Shown here piece after piece: positions 1 through 10,339 of a stretch of DNA of 64,000 nt. A program made the translations under genes and the position numbers. The notes under the pieces are model-generated. The model was not told where the DNA came from. It saw only the letters and a program-made list of their open reading frames with translations, and did not search any database. The DNA lies in contig NZ_CP140153.1 in NCBI RefSeq assembly GCF_034479635.1, forward strand, positions 1,495,501 to 1,559,500. Direction: 5' to 3'. The stretch's first letter is position 1. Each line of letters begins with the position of its first letter. This stretch comes from Guyparkeria halophila. GTDB lineage: Bacteria > Pseudomonadota > Gammaproteobacteria > Halothiobacillales > Halothiobacillaceae.

Positions 1-184
1 TCTGATCGTTGCGCGCGCGCTCTTTCTCCAACTCGCCCTGCAGGTTCTCGACGCGCTGCTTGAGTGCCTCGAGCTCCTGCATGATGCGTTCGGCGCTGGC
101 GTCGCCGGTGGCCGCCATACCGGAAAGCGGCGACGTTCCCAGCGCCACGCCGATGGAGATTGCCAATAACTGCTTCTTCATCAT
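1..184 (-). CDS. N-terminus of an outer-membrane porin-like protein (partial)
   Basis: The reading frame enters from the left edge and begins at a double ATG (184 or 181), so only about 61 residues are visible. They start MMKKQLLAISIGVALG and continue to an Ala-X-Ala type cleavage region (SGMAATGDA), a typical Sec signal peptide. After it comes a heptad-patterned stretch rich in Glu and Leu (ERIMQELEALKQRVENLQGELEKE), a short coiled coil. A signal peptide followed by a short coiled coil is common at the start of OprP/DcaP-like and siderophore-type trimeric porins. A GAGG purine stretch lies about 7 bases upstream of the first ATG. The beta-barrel would lie outside the window, so the porin call is inference; a periplasmic coiled-coil protein is possible. 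Confidence 0.5.
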   Translation of the reverse strand, partial: MMKKQLLAISIGVALGTSPLSGMAATGDASAERIMQELEALKQRVENLQGELEKERARNDQ

Positions 185-299
185 CGATCCCTCTTTCTTC
201 GTTGTTTATCAACGGCTCTGATCGTTTTATTTTGTGGCCGTGGCCACGTTAACACGGGGTGCAAGCCCCTGAATCCGACGCTCACAGGAGCAGCCGACG

Positions 300-1298
300 T
301 CACTTCCCATCTTCTGCTGCGCGATCCGGTGCACACGGGTCCGGCCGGGACACGGCCGGCATGATCAGTCGCAGGTCGAACGCGTCGTCCGCCCCCGGGG
401 GATCACTCAGATGGTTTAGCGGCACCATGCCGACGGACAACACCTCCGGACGCCTCTTCTCGGCGACCCGTGCCAGCCAGTAGCCAACACCCCGGTCAAG
501 TCGCGCGTGCTGATTGCCCATCACGGCGACGATCTGGTGGGCGGGAAAGGATTCCCGCGCGGCCATGATCGCTTCGGCCATCAACACATCGCGTGCCACC
601 TGCGCCCGAACCATGCGGCTCGACATGGCGGGCGGAATCGCCTGGCAATGCGATTGCTCGAGGACCTCGACCAGCCCACGCTGCTGTGCATCCGGCAAGG
701 ACAATGTCGGGGCAATCGAATCGATCCATGCCCGTGCGTCGGCGTCCAGTTCGTCCCGCCAACCGGCATCATCTGCAATCGCCACCGCCATGGCCTTCTC
801 TCGCGACAGGTTCAATGGCCAAAGCGGCACCCCGTGCTCCGTTGCCCAGTCAAACAACGGGCCGTAGTGTTGCCATCCCCACCCCTCGAAATCGAAGCCG
901 CCCGCGTGGGCTCGTGCTCGACCGTTCTCGAAACGCCCGGCGTTTAGCCGATCGATCCTGCCCCCACCACCACGATCGAGCTGCTCGAGGGCAAGCACAA
1001 GCGGACCATCGAAGGCATCGAACAGCTCGACCTGGCGCCGATGGATGGCCTCGGAATCATGCACCTCCCCCAGCAGAATCACCGGGGCATCACGCAGGCG
1101 ATCCAGCGCCTGGTCATTGGTCACGGCATGACCGCGGGCATCCCACCAGCTACCGACAAGCGGGGCGGTCTCAGCCCGAGCGGTGGAGATCACCAGCAAA
1201 ACGGCAAGTCCGCCCAGCAGACCACCGATTCCGGGCAGCGTCCGACCATGCCGAACCACCAACGGAGTCATTTTGTTCGGGGATGCCATCGGGTCCAT
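300..1298 (-). CDS. ChaN-like (DUF399) haem-binding/iron-regulated family protein
   Basis: The protein has an N-terminal hydrophobic segment (GIGGLLGGLAVLLVISTARA) that reads as a signal peptide ending at ARA. It then shows the ChaN/DUF399 hallmarks: VILLGEVHDSEAIHRRQ, an LALEQLDR strand, and near the C-terminus IVAVMGNQHARLDRGVGYWL. ChaN proteins are surface or periplasmic proteins that bind haem cofacially and are linked to iron uptake. The export signal here has no obvious lipobox Cys, unlike Campylobacter ChaN. The frame is open far upstream, but the useful starts are ATGs at 1298, 1289 and 1271. None has a well-spaced Shine-Dalgarno; a GGAG lies 14 bases before 1298. The family call is firm and the exact start is not. 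It is not obviously in an operon. Confidence 0.72.
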   Translation of the reverse strand: MDPMASPNKMTPLVVRHGRTLPGIGGLLGGLAVLLVISTARAETAPLVGSWWDARGHAVTNDQALDRLRDAPVILLGEVHDSEAIHRRQVELFDAFDGPLVLALEQLDRGGGGRIDRLNAGRFENGRARAHAGGFDFEGWGWQHYGPLFDWATEHGVPLWPLNLSREKAMAVAIADDAGWRDELDADARAWIDSIAPTLSLPDAQQRGLVEVLEQSHCQAIPPAMSSRMVRAQVARDVLMAEAIMAARESFPAHQIVAVMGNQHARLDRGVGYWLARVAEKRRPEVLSVGMVPLNHLSDPPGADDAFDLRLIMPAVSRPDPCAPDRAAEDGK

Positions 1299-1739
1299 GC
1301 GTGACAGGTCGACTCCTTCTAGCTGGGGCATACGGTGGGCGGCCAAACCCGGGATGAACCGGAGCTTAGTAAAACGAGGGCGATTTGCCTCCCGCTCAAA
1401 ACTCCATGCTGGTTGAAGGCGGTGGCGCCCGATACACGACCTCGATGGCTTCGAACGCTTGCTTGCCCTCCCAGACCCCCGTTTGATGCGCGTTTCCCAT
1501 CGCCAGACGGGCATGGCGAACGCCACTGACCCGGGCTAGCGACCTCCCGTCAGAGTGATGGAAAACACTGCTTGCGTTCACGCCCGAATCGTTTACTGTC
1601 AATCCAATGAAGGGCCCGGCCCCTGCCCAGCACAAGTTTGGTGAGGCGAGCTGGTTACCTTCATCCGACCGGGGTGGATGCGTGCTGAACACCCCGTCCG
1701 GTCGCCAGATCAGCACGGTTTTGAGAGTTTGTTTTCGAG
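1299..1739. other. Intergenic region between divergent genes, leader of the RRM gene
   Basis: This stretch of 441 bases separates the divergent ChaN-like and RRM genes. The open frames in it have no family resemblance. It must hold both promoters. The only weak sigma-70-like pair I see toward the RRM gene is TTGCGT near 1572 with TACTGT near 1594. That would give the RRM gene a leader of roughly 140 bases. No clear structured element was recognised. Confidence 0.3.
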
Positions 1740-2024
1740 ATGATCAATATTTACGTGGGCAACCTGCCCTACTCCCAGGATGACCAGGGCCTCCAGGCCG
1801 CCTTCGAAGCCTTCGGCGAAGTCAAATCCGCCAAGGTGATCAAGGACATGGCTACCGGTCGTTCCAAGGGCTTCGGTTTTGTCGAGATGACCGACAAGGC
1901 CGCCGGCGAACAGGCCATCGAAGCGCTTAACGATACCGACATGGACGGCCGCACCGTTCGTGTCAACGAAGCGCGTCCGCGCGAGCGTAGCAACGATCGC
2001 GGTGGTTTCGGTTCGCGTTACTAA
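1740..2024 (+). CDS. RRM-domain RNA-binding protein
   Basis: A 94-residue protein made almost entirely of one RNA recognition motif. RNP2 is IYVGNL at residues 4-9 and RNP1 is KGFGFVEM at about residues 41-48, with the aromatic side chains that stack on RNA bases present. The C-terminus is a short Arg/Gly/Asn tail (RPRERSNDRGGFGSRY), as in bacterial and cyanobacterial cold-inducible Rbp proteins. The likely role is single-stranded RNA binding, as an RNA chaperone or in post-transcriptional control, in the cytoplasm. The start is the ATG that places IYVGNL at the N-terminus, as in the family. It is monocistronic and followed by a strong intrinsic terminator. The targets cannot be read from sequence. 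Confidence 0.9.
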   Translation: MINIYVGNLPYSQDDQGLQAAFEAFGEVKSAKVIKDMATGRSKGFGFVEMTDKAAGEQAIEALNDTDMDGRTVRVNEARPRERSNDRGGFGSRY

Positions 2025-2045
2025 GACGCTCTCCGGGAGATGACG

Positions 2046-2075
2046 AAAAGCCGGCCATTGGCCGGCTTTTCTGTT
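2046..2075 (+). terminator. Rho-independent terminator of the RRM gene
   Basis: AAAAGCCGGCC, a three-base loop ATT, and GGCCGGCTTTT form a near-perfect GC-rich hairpin followed by T-rich sequence. It lies 22 bases after the RRM stop codon. The stem is symmetric with A and T tracts on both flanks, so it can also stop the convergent methyltransferase transcript. Confidence 0.9.
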
Positions 2076-2121
2076 TCTGGATGGCCGGAATGCGCCGGTC
2101 GCTGACGAGCGTCCGCCACCA

Positions 2122-2892
2122 TTACTCGGAATCAGATACCACCGACTGCCGCGGCAGTCGTGGATAGCGGAACAAATCGAACCGCCCCGCACCGATCAAC
2201 GACTCGGCCTGAATTCCCGGCACCTCGAAGGCCAGCGAGTACAAGCCGCCCCCCTCGGGCAACTCGCGCTGACACTTGCGCCAGATACGCAACATCGGCT
2301 CAGGGGAAAGGAAGGTAAACACCGCCTCCTGATCACGCCAGGACACGCGCCAGAAATCACGAAATTTCACCTGGCAATTCGACAGCTGACGACAGCGCCA
2401 CCAAGCCACGACATAGAGCAACGGCGCGGTCTCAAAGCCGGTGAATTGCGTCCCGGGAAACCGTTTGGCCAAGGCCGTGATCACGTGGCCGTCCCCACAG
2501 CCCACATCGGCCAGTTGCCGAATCCGGCGTGTCCGGATCTCCTCGGCCAATACCTCGATCACCGCCGTCCCCGAGCGATAAAGCGGCACCCGGTGGCGTA
2601 TCGCATTGAACTGAATCAGCAAGAGGATCAAGGCCGCGGCGAGAAACCAGCCCGGATGGATCTGTAGCCCACCCCACATCACCAGCGGGGCGACCAACAG
2701 CACCCCGCGCCACCACGGCGGCAACAAGCGCCACCCCATCAGCATGGCCAACACGCCGGCTACCAACGCGATCAGCCACGCGTCAGGCATCTCGCCCTGC
2801 CACTGCATCCAACTGCGCGCAATCAGGAGACTCGCCAGTATCGCGAGTGCCAGAACGGCGAACCCGATCAGCAGGGCCAGATGGCGACGCAT
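2122..2892 (-). CDS. Membrane-anchored class I SAM-dependent methyltransferase
   Basis: 256 residues. The first ~100 form about four hydrophobic segments (for example LALLIGFAVLALAILASLL, then helices near residues 38-56, 60-78 and 80-98), and the rest is a Rossmann-like methyltransferase. Motif I is LADVGCGDGHVITALAK (about 128-144), followed by an acidic-strand equivalent FTGFETAP and later FTFLSPEPMLRIWRK. The substrate is unknown. Proteins of this layout are usually annotated only as class I SAM-dependent methyltransferase. It starts 7 bases after the motB stop on the same strand, so it is probably cotranscribed with motAB. Whether it acts on motor, envelope or small-molecule targets is unresolved. 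Confidence 0.75.
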   Translation of the reverse strand: MRRHLALLIGFAVLALAILASLLIARSWMQWQGEMPDAWLIALVAGVLAMLMGWRLLPPWWRGVLLVAPLVMWGGLQIHPGWFLAAALILLLIQFNAIRHRVPLYRSGTAVIEVLAEEIRTRRIRQLADVGCGDGHVITALAKRFPGTQFTGFETAPLLYVVAWWRCRQLSNCQVKFRDFWRVSWRDQEAVFTFLSPEPMLRIWRKCQRELPEGGGLYSLAFEVPGIQAESLIGAGRFDLFRYPRLPRQSVVSDSE

Positions 2893-2899
2893 CGTGAGG

Positions 2900-3925
2900 T
2901 TATCGGCTGGCTTCGGTGTCGATCGGCGTGCCGGTGTCGGGGTTGTCCGTCGCCCCGGCTCCTGGATCGGTCACGCCCGTCGGGCCCTCGAGTAGATCCT
3001 CGACATTCATTCCGCCCCCGCGGGAGGGTTCAAGGATGCGCCGGGTTGCGGATTCCTTCATCACCGTCATCGATATGCGCCGGTTCTGCGGATCGAGCGG
3101 GTCTTCCGCGACGAACGGCAAGGCGTCCGCCATCCCGATGACCTGCAGGAACTTGTCCGGCTGATAGCCATACTCCGCCAGTGTTCGACGGGCCGAGTTC
3201 GCTCGCTCGGCGGACAGCTCCCAGTTGCTTCGCTCCCGACGATCGAAGGGACGGGCGTCGGTATGCCCCTCGATCGACAGGCGGTTGGGCATGTCGTTCA
3301 GGACCGGGGCGAGCGAATGCAGAATCTCGACGGCATACCCCTGCAGGTCATCGGAACCCAGCTCGAACATCGGCCGATTTTCCTTGTCGATGATCTGGAT
3401 GCGCAGCCCATCGCGGGTAATGTCGAGCTTGATCTGATCCTTGTAGGCCTTGAGGGCCGGATCGACCTCGATCAAGGACTCCAGGCGCTCCTTGAGCTCT
3501 TCGATCTGCTCCCGCTCGAGCGCCTCGATCTGCTCCTGGATCTGCTCCTGGGTCATTTCGGACGGATCGGCCGTCTTGTCCTCGGATCGGGTATCCCGCT
3601 TTTCGGGCGTGGGCTTGTCGCCCGCCTGCACCTGCCCTTCCTGGCGGGTGAGGTCGTCCCCGCCCCCGTCGATCAGGCTTTCGCTCATGCCGGCACTGCT
3701 GCCACCTTCCAGGGTGACCTTGGTCGGGTTGGCGAAATATTCCGAGATGCCCTTGAGATCTTCCTCGCCCATCGAGCCCAGCAGCCACATGAGCAGAAAG
3801 AACGCCATCATCGCGGTCACGAAATCGGCGTAGGCAATCTTCCACGCCCCACCATGGTGACCACCATGGCCCTTCTTGACCTTCTTGATGACGATCTGCT
3901 GGTTTTGATCCGGTTGTTCGGCCAC
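2900..3925 (-). CDS. motB: Flagellar motor stator protein MotB
   Basis: 341 residues. A basic, His-rich cytoplasmic tip (KKVKKGHGGHHGGAWK) is followed by the single transmembrane helix AYADFVTAMMAFFLLMWLL. Asp34 in that helix matches the proton-carrying Asp32 of E. coli MotB. After the plug region (KGISEYFANP) and a long charged linker comes the OmpA-like peptidoglycan-binding domain with NRLSIEGHTDARPF and ELSAERANSARRTL. MotB anchors the MotA5B2 stator to the cell wall and couples ion flow to flagellar rotation. The close match to the enterobacterial helix suggests a proton rather than sodium motor (inference). It follows motA by 27 bases. The Gly/Glu/Asp-rich tail after residue 315 is longer than in E. 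coli MotB. Confidence 0.95.
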   Translation of the reverse strand: MAEQPDQNQQIVIKKVKKGHGGHHGGAWKIAYADFVTAMMAFFLLMWLLGSMGEEDLKGISEYFANPTKVTLEGGSSAGMSESLIDGGGDDLTRQEGQVQAGDKPTPEKRDTRSEDKTADPSEMTQEQIQEQIEALEREQIEELKERLESLIEVDPALKAYKDQIKLDITRDGLRIQIIDKENRPMFELGSDDLQGYAVEILHSLAPVLNDMPNRLSIEGHTDARPFDRRERSNWELSAERANSARRTLAEYGYQPDKFLQVIGMADALPFVAEDPLDPQNRRISMTVMKESATRRILEPSRGGGMNVEDLLEGPTGVTDPGAGATDNPDTGTPIDTEASR

Positions 3926-3952
3926 CGTCTTTCTACCCCGTATTCAACCGGT

Positions 3953-4807
3953 TCACTTGTTTTCCTTGAGGAAGGTCTCGAGCTCCGTGAAGCTCGGTCG
4001 ATCCGAGGAATACAACACTTTGCGGCCGAACTCGACGGCCACCTGCGGCGGGTAGCCGTTCATGAACGCAATCAGCGCGGCCTTGATGCTTTGCTGATAC
4101 TTGGTGCCGTCATTGATCTTGTGCTCGAGATTGTTGGCCACCGGATTGACGAACGCGTAAGCCGCGAGGATACCGAGGAAGGTCCCCACGAGAGCCGCGG
4201 CGATCAGTTTGCCGAGTTCCGACGGCGGCAGGTGGACCGACTCCAGGGTGTGCACCACCCCGAGGACCGCCGCAACGATACCGAACGCCGGCAGGGCCTC
4301 ACCCATCTTGGCAATCGCTGATCGGGGCAGATCCGCCTCTTCGTGGTGGGTATCGATGTCCAGGTCCATCAGGTTGTCGATCTGGTGCACATCCAGCGTG
4401 CTGGAGACCATCAGCCGCAGATAGTCGGTGATGAATTCGACGGTGTGATGGTCCTTCATGACGGTCGGAAAACCATTGAACAACTCACTGTTTTCCGGAT
4501 CGTCGATGTCTTCCTCGATCGCCATCAACCCCTCCTTGCGCGCCCGCGTGAACACCGCATAAAGGAGTGCAAGGGTCTCCATATTGAGTTTCTTGCCATA
4601 CCGAGAGCCCTTAAAGGCGGTGCCGAAGCCACCGAGTGTTGCCTTCAGCGTCTTGGGCGAGTTGCCGGCAATCAGGGCGGCACCGGCCGCGCCGAAGATC
4701 ATCAGGTACTCGATTGGCTGGAACAGGATGATCAAATGACCACCCGCAAGCATAAAGCCGCCAATTATGCTGCCCGTCACGATGAGCCAGCCGATTGCAA
4801 CCATCAT
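3953..4807 (-). CDS. motA: Flagellar motor stator protein MotA
   Basis: 284 residues with four transmembrane helices: residues about 1-22, 32-50, and two near 170-190 and 200-222. The cytoplasmic loop contains FTRARKEGLMAIEEDIDDP, the MotA segment whose charged residues (Arg90 and Glu98 in E. coli) touch FliG. A proline-bearing helix (MGEALPAFGIVAAVLGVVHT) forms the ion channel with MotB. Length and motif order match E. coli MotA (295 residues). The start is the first of two adjacent ATGs, with TTGGAG 11 bases upstream. It lies 36 bases downstream of pepN and 27 upstream of motB. No other flagellar gene is in the window. Confidence 0.95.
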   Translation of the reverse strand: MMVAIGWLIVTGSIIGGFMLAGGHLIILFQPIEYLMIFGAAGAALIAGNSPKTLKATLGGFGTAFKGSRYGKKLNMETLALLYAVFTRARKEGLMAIEEDIDDPENSELFNGFPTVMKDHHTVEFITDYLRLMVSSTLDVHQIDNLMDLDIDTHHEEADLPRSAIAKMGEALPAFGIVAAVLGVVHTLESVHLPPSELGKLIAAALVGTFLGILAAYAFVNPVANNLEHKINDGTKYQQSIKAALIAFMNGYPPQVAVEFGRKVLYSSDRPSFTELETFLKENK

Positions 4808-4843
4808 GGCGCGTTCATCTCCAAATAGTCATTCATTATCTTT

Positions 4844-7501
4844 TTATTTCAATGCCTTGCCGGCAATCTCGGCGAGATCGGGCGAGCAATCGACGCGATC
4901 CAGCATGCGCTCGAGTTCCCCTCGCATCCGATCGGCACGGCCGCCATCATATCGGCGCCAGCGACTGAACACCGTCGCCATTCGGGCGGAGATTTGCGGG
5001 TTGAAACCGTCGATCTCGATGATCTTGTCGGCAACCCAGCGATATCCTGAACCCGTCGCGGCATGAAACGCGACCGGATTGCCCCGCGAGAACGTACCGA
5101 TCAGTGAACGCACCCGGTTCGGATTGCGGATCGAAAACGACGGGTGCGCCTCGAGTGCGGCCAACGTCTCCATGTCATCCGGCTCGACGATCCGCGCCCG
5201 CAAGGCAAGCCACTTGTCCATGACCAACGGGTCGTCCTGCCACTCGCTGGCGAAGGACTCGAGCGCCTCATCCCGCTCATCCGTCGCCCGCAGAGACAGC
5301 GCCGTCAGGGCGTTGAAGCGCTCGGTCATGTTGTCGGCTTCACGGACTTGCTCGACCGCGAGGCGGCGCCATGCCGGATGATCGAGCGCATTCAGATACG
5401 TCAACGCTTGAGCGCGCAAGGAACGGCGACCGACATCCACGCCATCGAATCGGTAACCGCCATCGACGGCGAGCTTTTCGAACACCAGGACCAGGGTCTG
5501 GGACCACTCGTTGGCCAGCTGCTCGCGCAGTTCGACACGCGCCTGGTGGATGGCGTCGACCGGTACATCCTGCGTGAACTGCTCGGCGATGTAGTTTTCG
5601 CTCGGCAGCGTCAGGCACTCGGCGACAAAGCGTGGATCGGCGCCTCCCTGCGTGCCTGCCGCCGAGTGCAGCAACCGTCCGAAGGCCTCGCTCAAGCCGT
5701 CCGGCAACCGGGTTTCCGGCCACTCGCCGTGTGCCTCGGCCTCACCCACCCGTTCGACCAGTGTCTTCATCACCAGACGCTGGTAGGCATCCCAGCGATT
5801 GAATTCATCGGTATCGGCACTGGCCAGCAAGGCCAGATCCGCGGCATCGTAGTCGTGCTCGATCTTGACCGGCGCGGTGAAACCGCGATTGAGCGAGAGC
5901 ACCGGCAGATCGGACCCGGCCGGCAGGGAGTAACGACGGCTTTCCTCCGTCTTCGCGAGCACCAGGGTCAATGCCTGTTCGCCGTTGCCGTCCGGGCCGC
6001 CCAACGCCACCGGATGGCCGTCACGGTCAAACGCCGCCAGCCCGAGCGGAATCAGGAACGGCTCGTCATCGTCCTGCCCGGCGACCGCCGGCACCTCTTG
6101 TCGAAAGTCGACCACCAGCTCGTCGCCTTCCAGGCGTTTGCTCACGTGCACGTTCGGCGTGCCCGCCCGATCGTACCAACGGCGGAACTGGGCGGTATCG
6201 AAATCCGCCTGTTCGGCCATGGTGTCGATGAAGTCCTCGATGGTGACCGCCTGGCCGTCGAAGCGCTCGAAGTAGCGATCCGTGCCGCGGCGAAATGCGT
6301 CCCAACCGAGCAGGTTATGCCACATCCGCACCACCTCCGCGCCCTTGTTGTAGACGGTCGCGGTGTAGAAATTGTTGATCTGCTCGTATTCCTTGGGCTG
6401 CACCGGATGGGCCTGCGGGCCGGCATCCTCGGGGAACTGCACCTGGCGGAGCAGGTTGACCTCCTCGATGCGCTTGACCGCCCGTGAGCCCATGTCCGCC
6501 GAGAATTCCTGATCGCGGAACACGGTGAAGCCTTCCTTCAACGACAACTGGAACCAGTCGCGGCAGGTCACCCGGTTGCCCGACCAGTTGTGGAAGTATT
6601 CATGGGCGACCACCGATTCGATGCCCTCGTAGTCATGGTCGGTGGCGGTTTCCGACCGGGCCAGGATGAACTTGGAGTTGAAGACGTTCAGCCCCTTGTT
6701 CTCCATCGCGCCCATGTTGAAGTCGTCGACCGCGACGATGTTGAACACGTCCAGGTCGTATTCGCGACCGTAGGTTTCCTCGTCCCAGGCCATCGACTTG
6801 ATCAACGAGCGCATCGCGTGATCGCAACGATCGATGTTGTGGGGTTCCACGTAGATCCCCAGATCGATCGTCCGGCCCGAACAGGTCGTGAACTGATCGT
6901 GGATCGACTTGAGGTCACCGGCAACCAGGGCGAACAGGTAGGACGGCTTGGGGTGCGGATCTTCCCAGATGGCCAGGTGACGGCCGTCCTCGAGATCGCG
7001 GGACTCGACCGGATTACCGTTACTGAGCAGCACCGGGCAGGTCGACTTGTCGGCAATAAGCGTTACACGGTAACGGCTGAGCACGTCGGGCCGGTCGGGG
7101 AAGAACGTGATCCGTCGAAACCCTTGCGCCTCGCACTGGGTGCAGAAATTGCCGGAGGACTGGTAGAGCCCGTCCAGCGTGGTGTTGTCGACCGGATCGA
7201 CGCGGCAGACAACGGTCAAGCGGCACTGATCCGGCAGGCCGCTGATCGACAGGCCGTTTTCGCGTTGATCGACCTGCTCCTTGGCCAGCGACTCGCCGTC
7301 CAGCGCAATCGACTCGAGCGTCAACTCGTCGCCATCCAGCCACAGCGGCTCGTCGTGGGAGCCGTTGCGCCGGACGGTGAGCGTTGATTCCACCCGAGTC
7401 CCGCGAGCGGCCAGCTCGAAGGTCAGGTCGACATGGTCAATCAGGTAATTCGGCGGGCGGTAGTCGGCGAGGCGGACGATATGCGATTGACGTTCGGTCA
7501 T
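4844..7501 (-). CDS. pepN: Aminopeptidase N (M1 family)
   Basis: 885 residues, close to E. coli PepN (870). The exopeptidase signature NMGAMENKGLN lies near residue 260, and the zinc site VVAHEYFHNWSGNRV (HEXXH, with the downstream Glu in LSLKEG) near 300. The N-terminal LADYRPPNYLIDHVDLTFEL begins the saddle domain as in other PepN proteins. It is a cytosolic zinc enzyme that removes N-terminal residues from peptides late in protein turnover. The frame is open for 34 more codons upstream, but the ATG at 7501 has an AAGG purine motif and gives the family N-terminus. It leads the pepN-motA-motB-methyltransferase run and is divergent from rdgC. Confidence 0.95.
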   Translation of the reverse strand: MTERQSHIVRLADYRPPNYLIDHVDLTFELAARGTRVESTLTVRRNGSHDEPLWLDGDELTLESIALDGESLAKEQVDQRENGLSISGLPDQCRLTVVCRVDPVDNTTLDGLYQSSGNFCTQCEAQGFRRITFFPDRPDVLSRYRVTLIADKSTCPVLLSNGNPVESRDLEDGRHLAIWEDPHPKPSYLFALVAGDLKSIHDQFTTCSGRTIDLGIYVEPHNIDRCDHAMRSLIKSMAWDEETYGREYDLDVFNIVAVDDFNMGAMENKGLNVFNSKFILARSETATDHDYEGIESVVAHEYFHNWSGNRVTCRDWFQLSLKEGFTVFRDQEFSADMGSRAVKRIEEVNLLRQVQFPEDAGPQAHPVQPKEYEQINNFYTATVYNKGAEVVRMWHNLLGWDAFRRGTDRYFERFDGQAVTIEDFIDTMAEQADFDTAQFRRWYDRAGTPNVHVSKRLEGDELVVDFRQEVPAVAGQDDDEPFLIPLGLAAFDRDGHPVALGGPDGNGEQALTLVLAKTEESRRYSLPAGSDLPVLSLNRGFTAPVKIEHDYDAADLALLASADTDEFNRWDAYQRLVMKTLVERVGEAEAHGEWPETRLPDGLSEAFGRLLHSAAGTQGGADPRFVAECLTLPSENYIAEQFTQDVPVDAIHQARVELREQLANEWSQTLVLVFEKLAVDGGYRFDGVDVGRRSLRAQALTYLNALDHPAWRRLAVEQVREADNMTERFNALTALSLRATDERDEALESFASEWQDDPLVMDKWLALRARIVEPDDMETLAALEAHPSFSIRNPNRVRSLIGTFSRGNPVAFHAATGSGYRWVADKIIEIDGFNPQISARMATVFSRWRRYDGGRADRMRGELERMLDRVDCSPDLAEIAGKALK

Positions 7502-7713
7502 GGTGGCCTTGTAGATAACAGCAAAAAAGAGAATTCCAAGTCTCGTGAGCATATCAGGAACCGGATGGATTCCGTGCCCGCGGGCCGCGAGCAATGCCCC
7601 CATCCATCAGGCATAATGCGCCGGTCCTGAACTGGGTGGGCGTGGGAGGATCTGCACGCATCCCATGCCACCGGTTCGTCATCCGCCAACCGTTTATCGG
7701 AGTCGCCGACGCC

Positions 7714-8601
7714 ATGCTCTTTTCCCAGATTGCCGCCTTCGACCTGGCCGACTGGCCGGAACCGTCGCTGGATACGCTATCCGAACAGCTGGCCGAGAAG
7801 CGCTTTGCCCCGACCCTGTCGCAGCAGGTCGAATCCATGGGTTGGGCCCCGGTGGTCGCCGAGGCGCTTGCCATCGAGACCGACGGTGCCTTCGGCCTGC
7901 TGTTCCGCCGCGAAGAACGCGCCGTGCCGCCGCGGGTGGTCCAGGACCACGCGGCCAAGAAGCTGGCCGAGGCCGGTGAGCGCGAACCCTCCCGCGACGA
8001 GCTGCGCCAGGCCCGCGAGAATGCCCTGCTGGAGCTGTTGCCGCAGGCCTTCCCGCGGCAGGCCGAGACCCGGGTGATCATCGATGCACGCAACAAGCAG
8101 GCGTGGCTGGCCAACGCCGGCGAAAAGCGCAACAGCCAGATCAACTCCCTGCTTCGCGAGACCCTTGGCCAGTGGCGCGTCACCCCCGCGTTCGGGTCCG
8201 AGGAGCACGGCAGCCGACTGTCGCGCTGGTTGCTCGAAGGGCCGCCGGCCGGATTCGAACTGGGCGATTCGGCCAAACTGCTCGAACCGCGTGACGGCGG
8301 CAGCATCACGGTCACCCGGCTGGGATTGCCCGACGAGAATGTCCTCGCCCACCTGCGCGACGGCATGACGGTCGAACAACTCGAACTCGTCTGGCGCGAT
8401 CGGCTGCGCTTTACCATGCGGGCCGACGGCGCCCTGACCAAGGTGAAGGCGCTCGACACCCTGGATGACGAGTTTGACGACGATGGCCTGGATGATCCGG
8501 CCACACGCCTTGAAGCCGAGCAACGCCTGACACTCGACGTACTGCGCGAACTGACCCGGGTGCTGCACGAGGCCCTGGCCCGGCCGGAGACCGCCAACTG
8601 A
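7714..8601 (+). CDS. rdgC: Recombination-associated protein RdgC
   Basis: 295 residues, matching RdgC family length (about 300). N-terminal MLFSQIAAFDL and the LSQQVESMGWAPV segment are characteristic, as is the C-terminal KTLDTLDDEFDDD-type region, here VKALDTLDDEFDDDGLDD. RdgC forms a ring-shaped dimer on double-stranded DNA, restrains RecA and supports replication in some recombination mutants. An upstream in-frame start would add 40 residues lacking in the family. The ATG at 7714 was chosen because it restores the usual N-terminus, with a CGGAG about 12 bases before it. It is single and divergent from pepN. Confidence 0.93.
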   Translation: MLFSQIAAFDLADWPEPSLDTLSEQLAEKRFAPTLSQQVESMGWAPVVAEALAIETDGAFGLLFRREERAVPPRVVQDHAAKKLAEAGEREPSRDELRQARENALLELLPQAFPRQAETRVIIDARNKQAWLANAGEKRNSQINSLLRETLGQWRVTPAFGSEEHGSRLSRWLLEGPPAGFELGDSAKLLEPRDGGSITVTRLGLPDENVLAHLRDGMTVEQLELVWRDRLRFTMRADGALTKVKALDTLDDEFDDDGLDDPATRLEAEQRLTLDVLRELTRVLHEALARPETAN

Positions 8602-8669
8602 TCGGCAAGGGAAATCCGGGCGCAACGACTGAAAAGCCCGATCCAGCCCCAGGCCGGCGCGCACCGCAT

Positions 8670-8698
8670 TTGGCTCGCCCGGCCGCCAATCGCATAAT
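8670..8698 (+). promoter_or_regulatory. Candidate sigma-70 promoter of purB
   Basis: TTGGCT at 8670-8675 and CATAAT at 8693-8698 are separated by exactly 17 bases, about 70 bases upstream of the purB start. Each hexamer differs from consensus at two or fewer key positions. The region downstream carries a small GAGCC/GGCTC hairpin (8721-8738) and a T7 run before the ribosome-binding site. No PurR-like palindrome was recognised. Confidence 0.45.
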
Positions 8699-8716
8699 CA
8701 CGAACCAACCCGTTGA

Positions 8717-10153
<1,437 letters not shown>

Positions 10154-10339
10154 ACCAGGCCGACCGGCAGTGCACATGCACGGACGGCGGCTTCGGCAGG
10201 ATGCCCGGTCTCGGTTGGGTCAAAGCCTGAGTAACGCACCGGGTATTGCGCACGGCAAAAAAAGCCCGCAATGTAGCGCTGATGGCCAGGGAATGACGTC
10301 CAGCGACTGGCGTTGAGGGACTACGTGGGGGAAGTCGGC

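Noticed and set aside
1396-1716. 106-codon minus-strand frame before the RRM gene
   Set aside because: No ribosome-binding site or domain, and amino-acid content typical of noncoding sequence.
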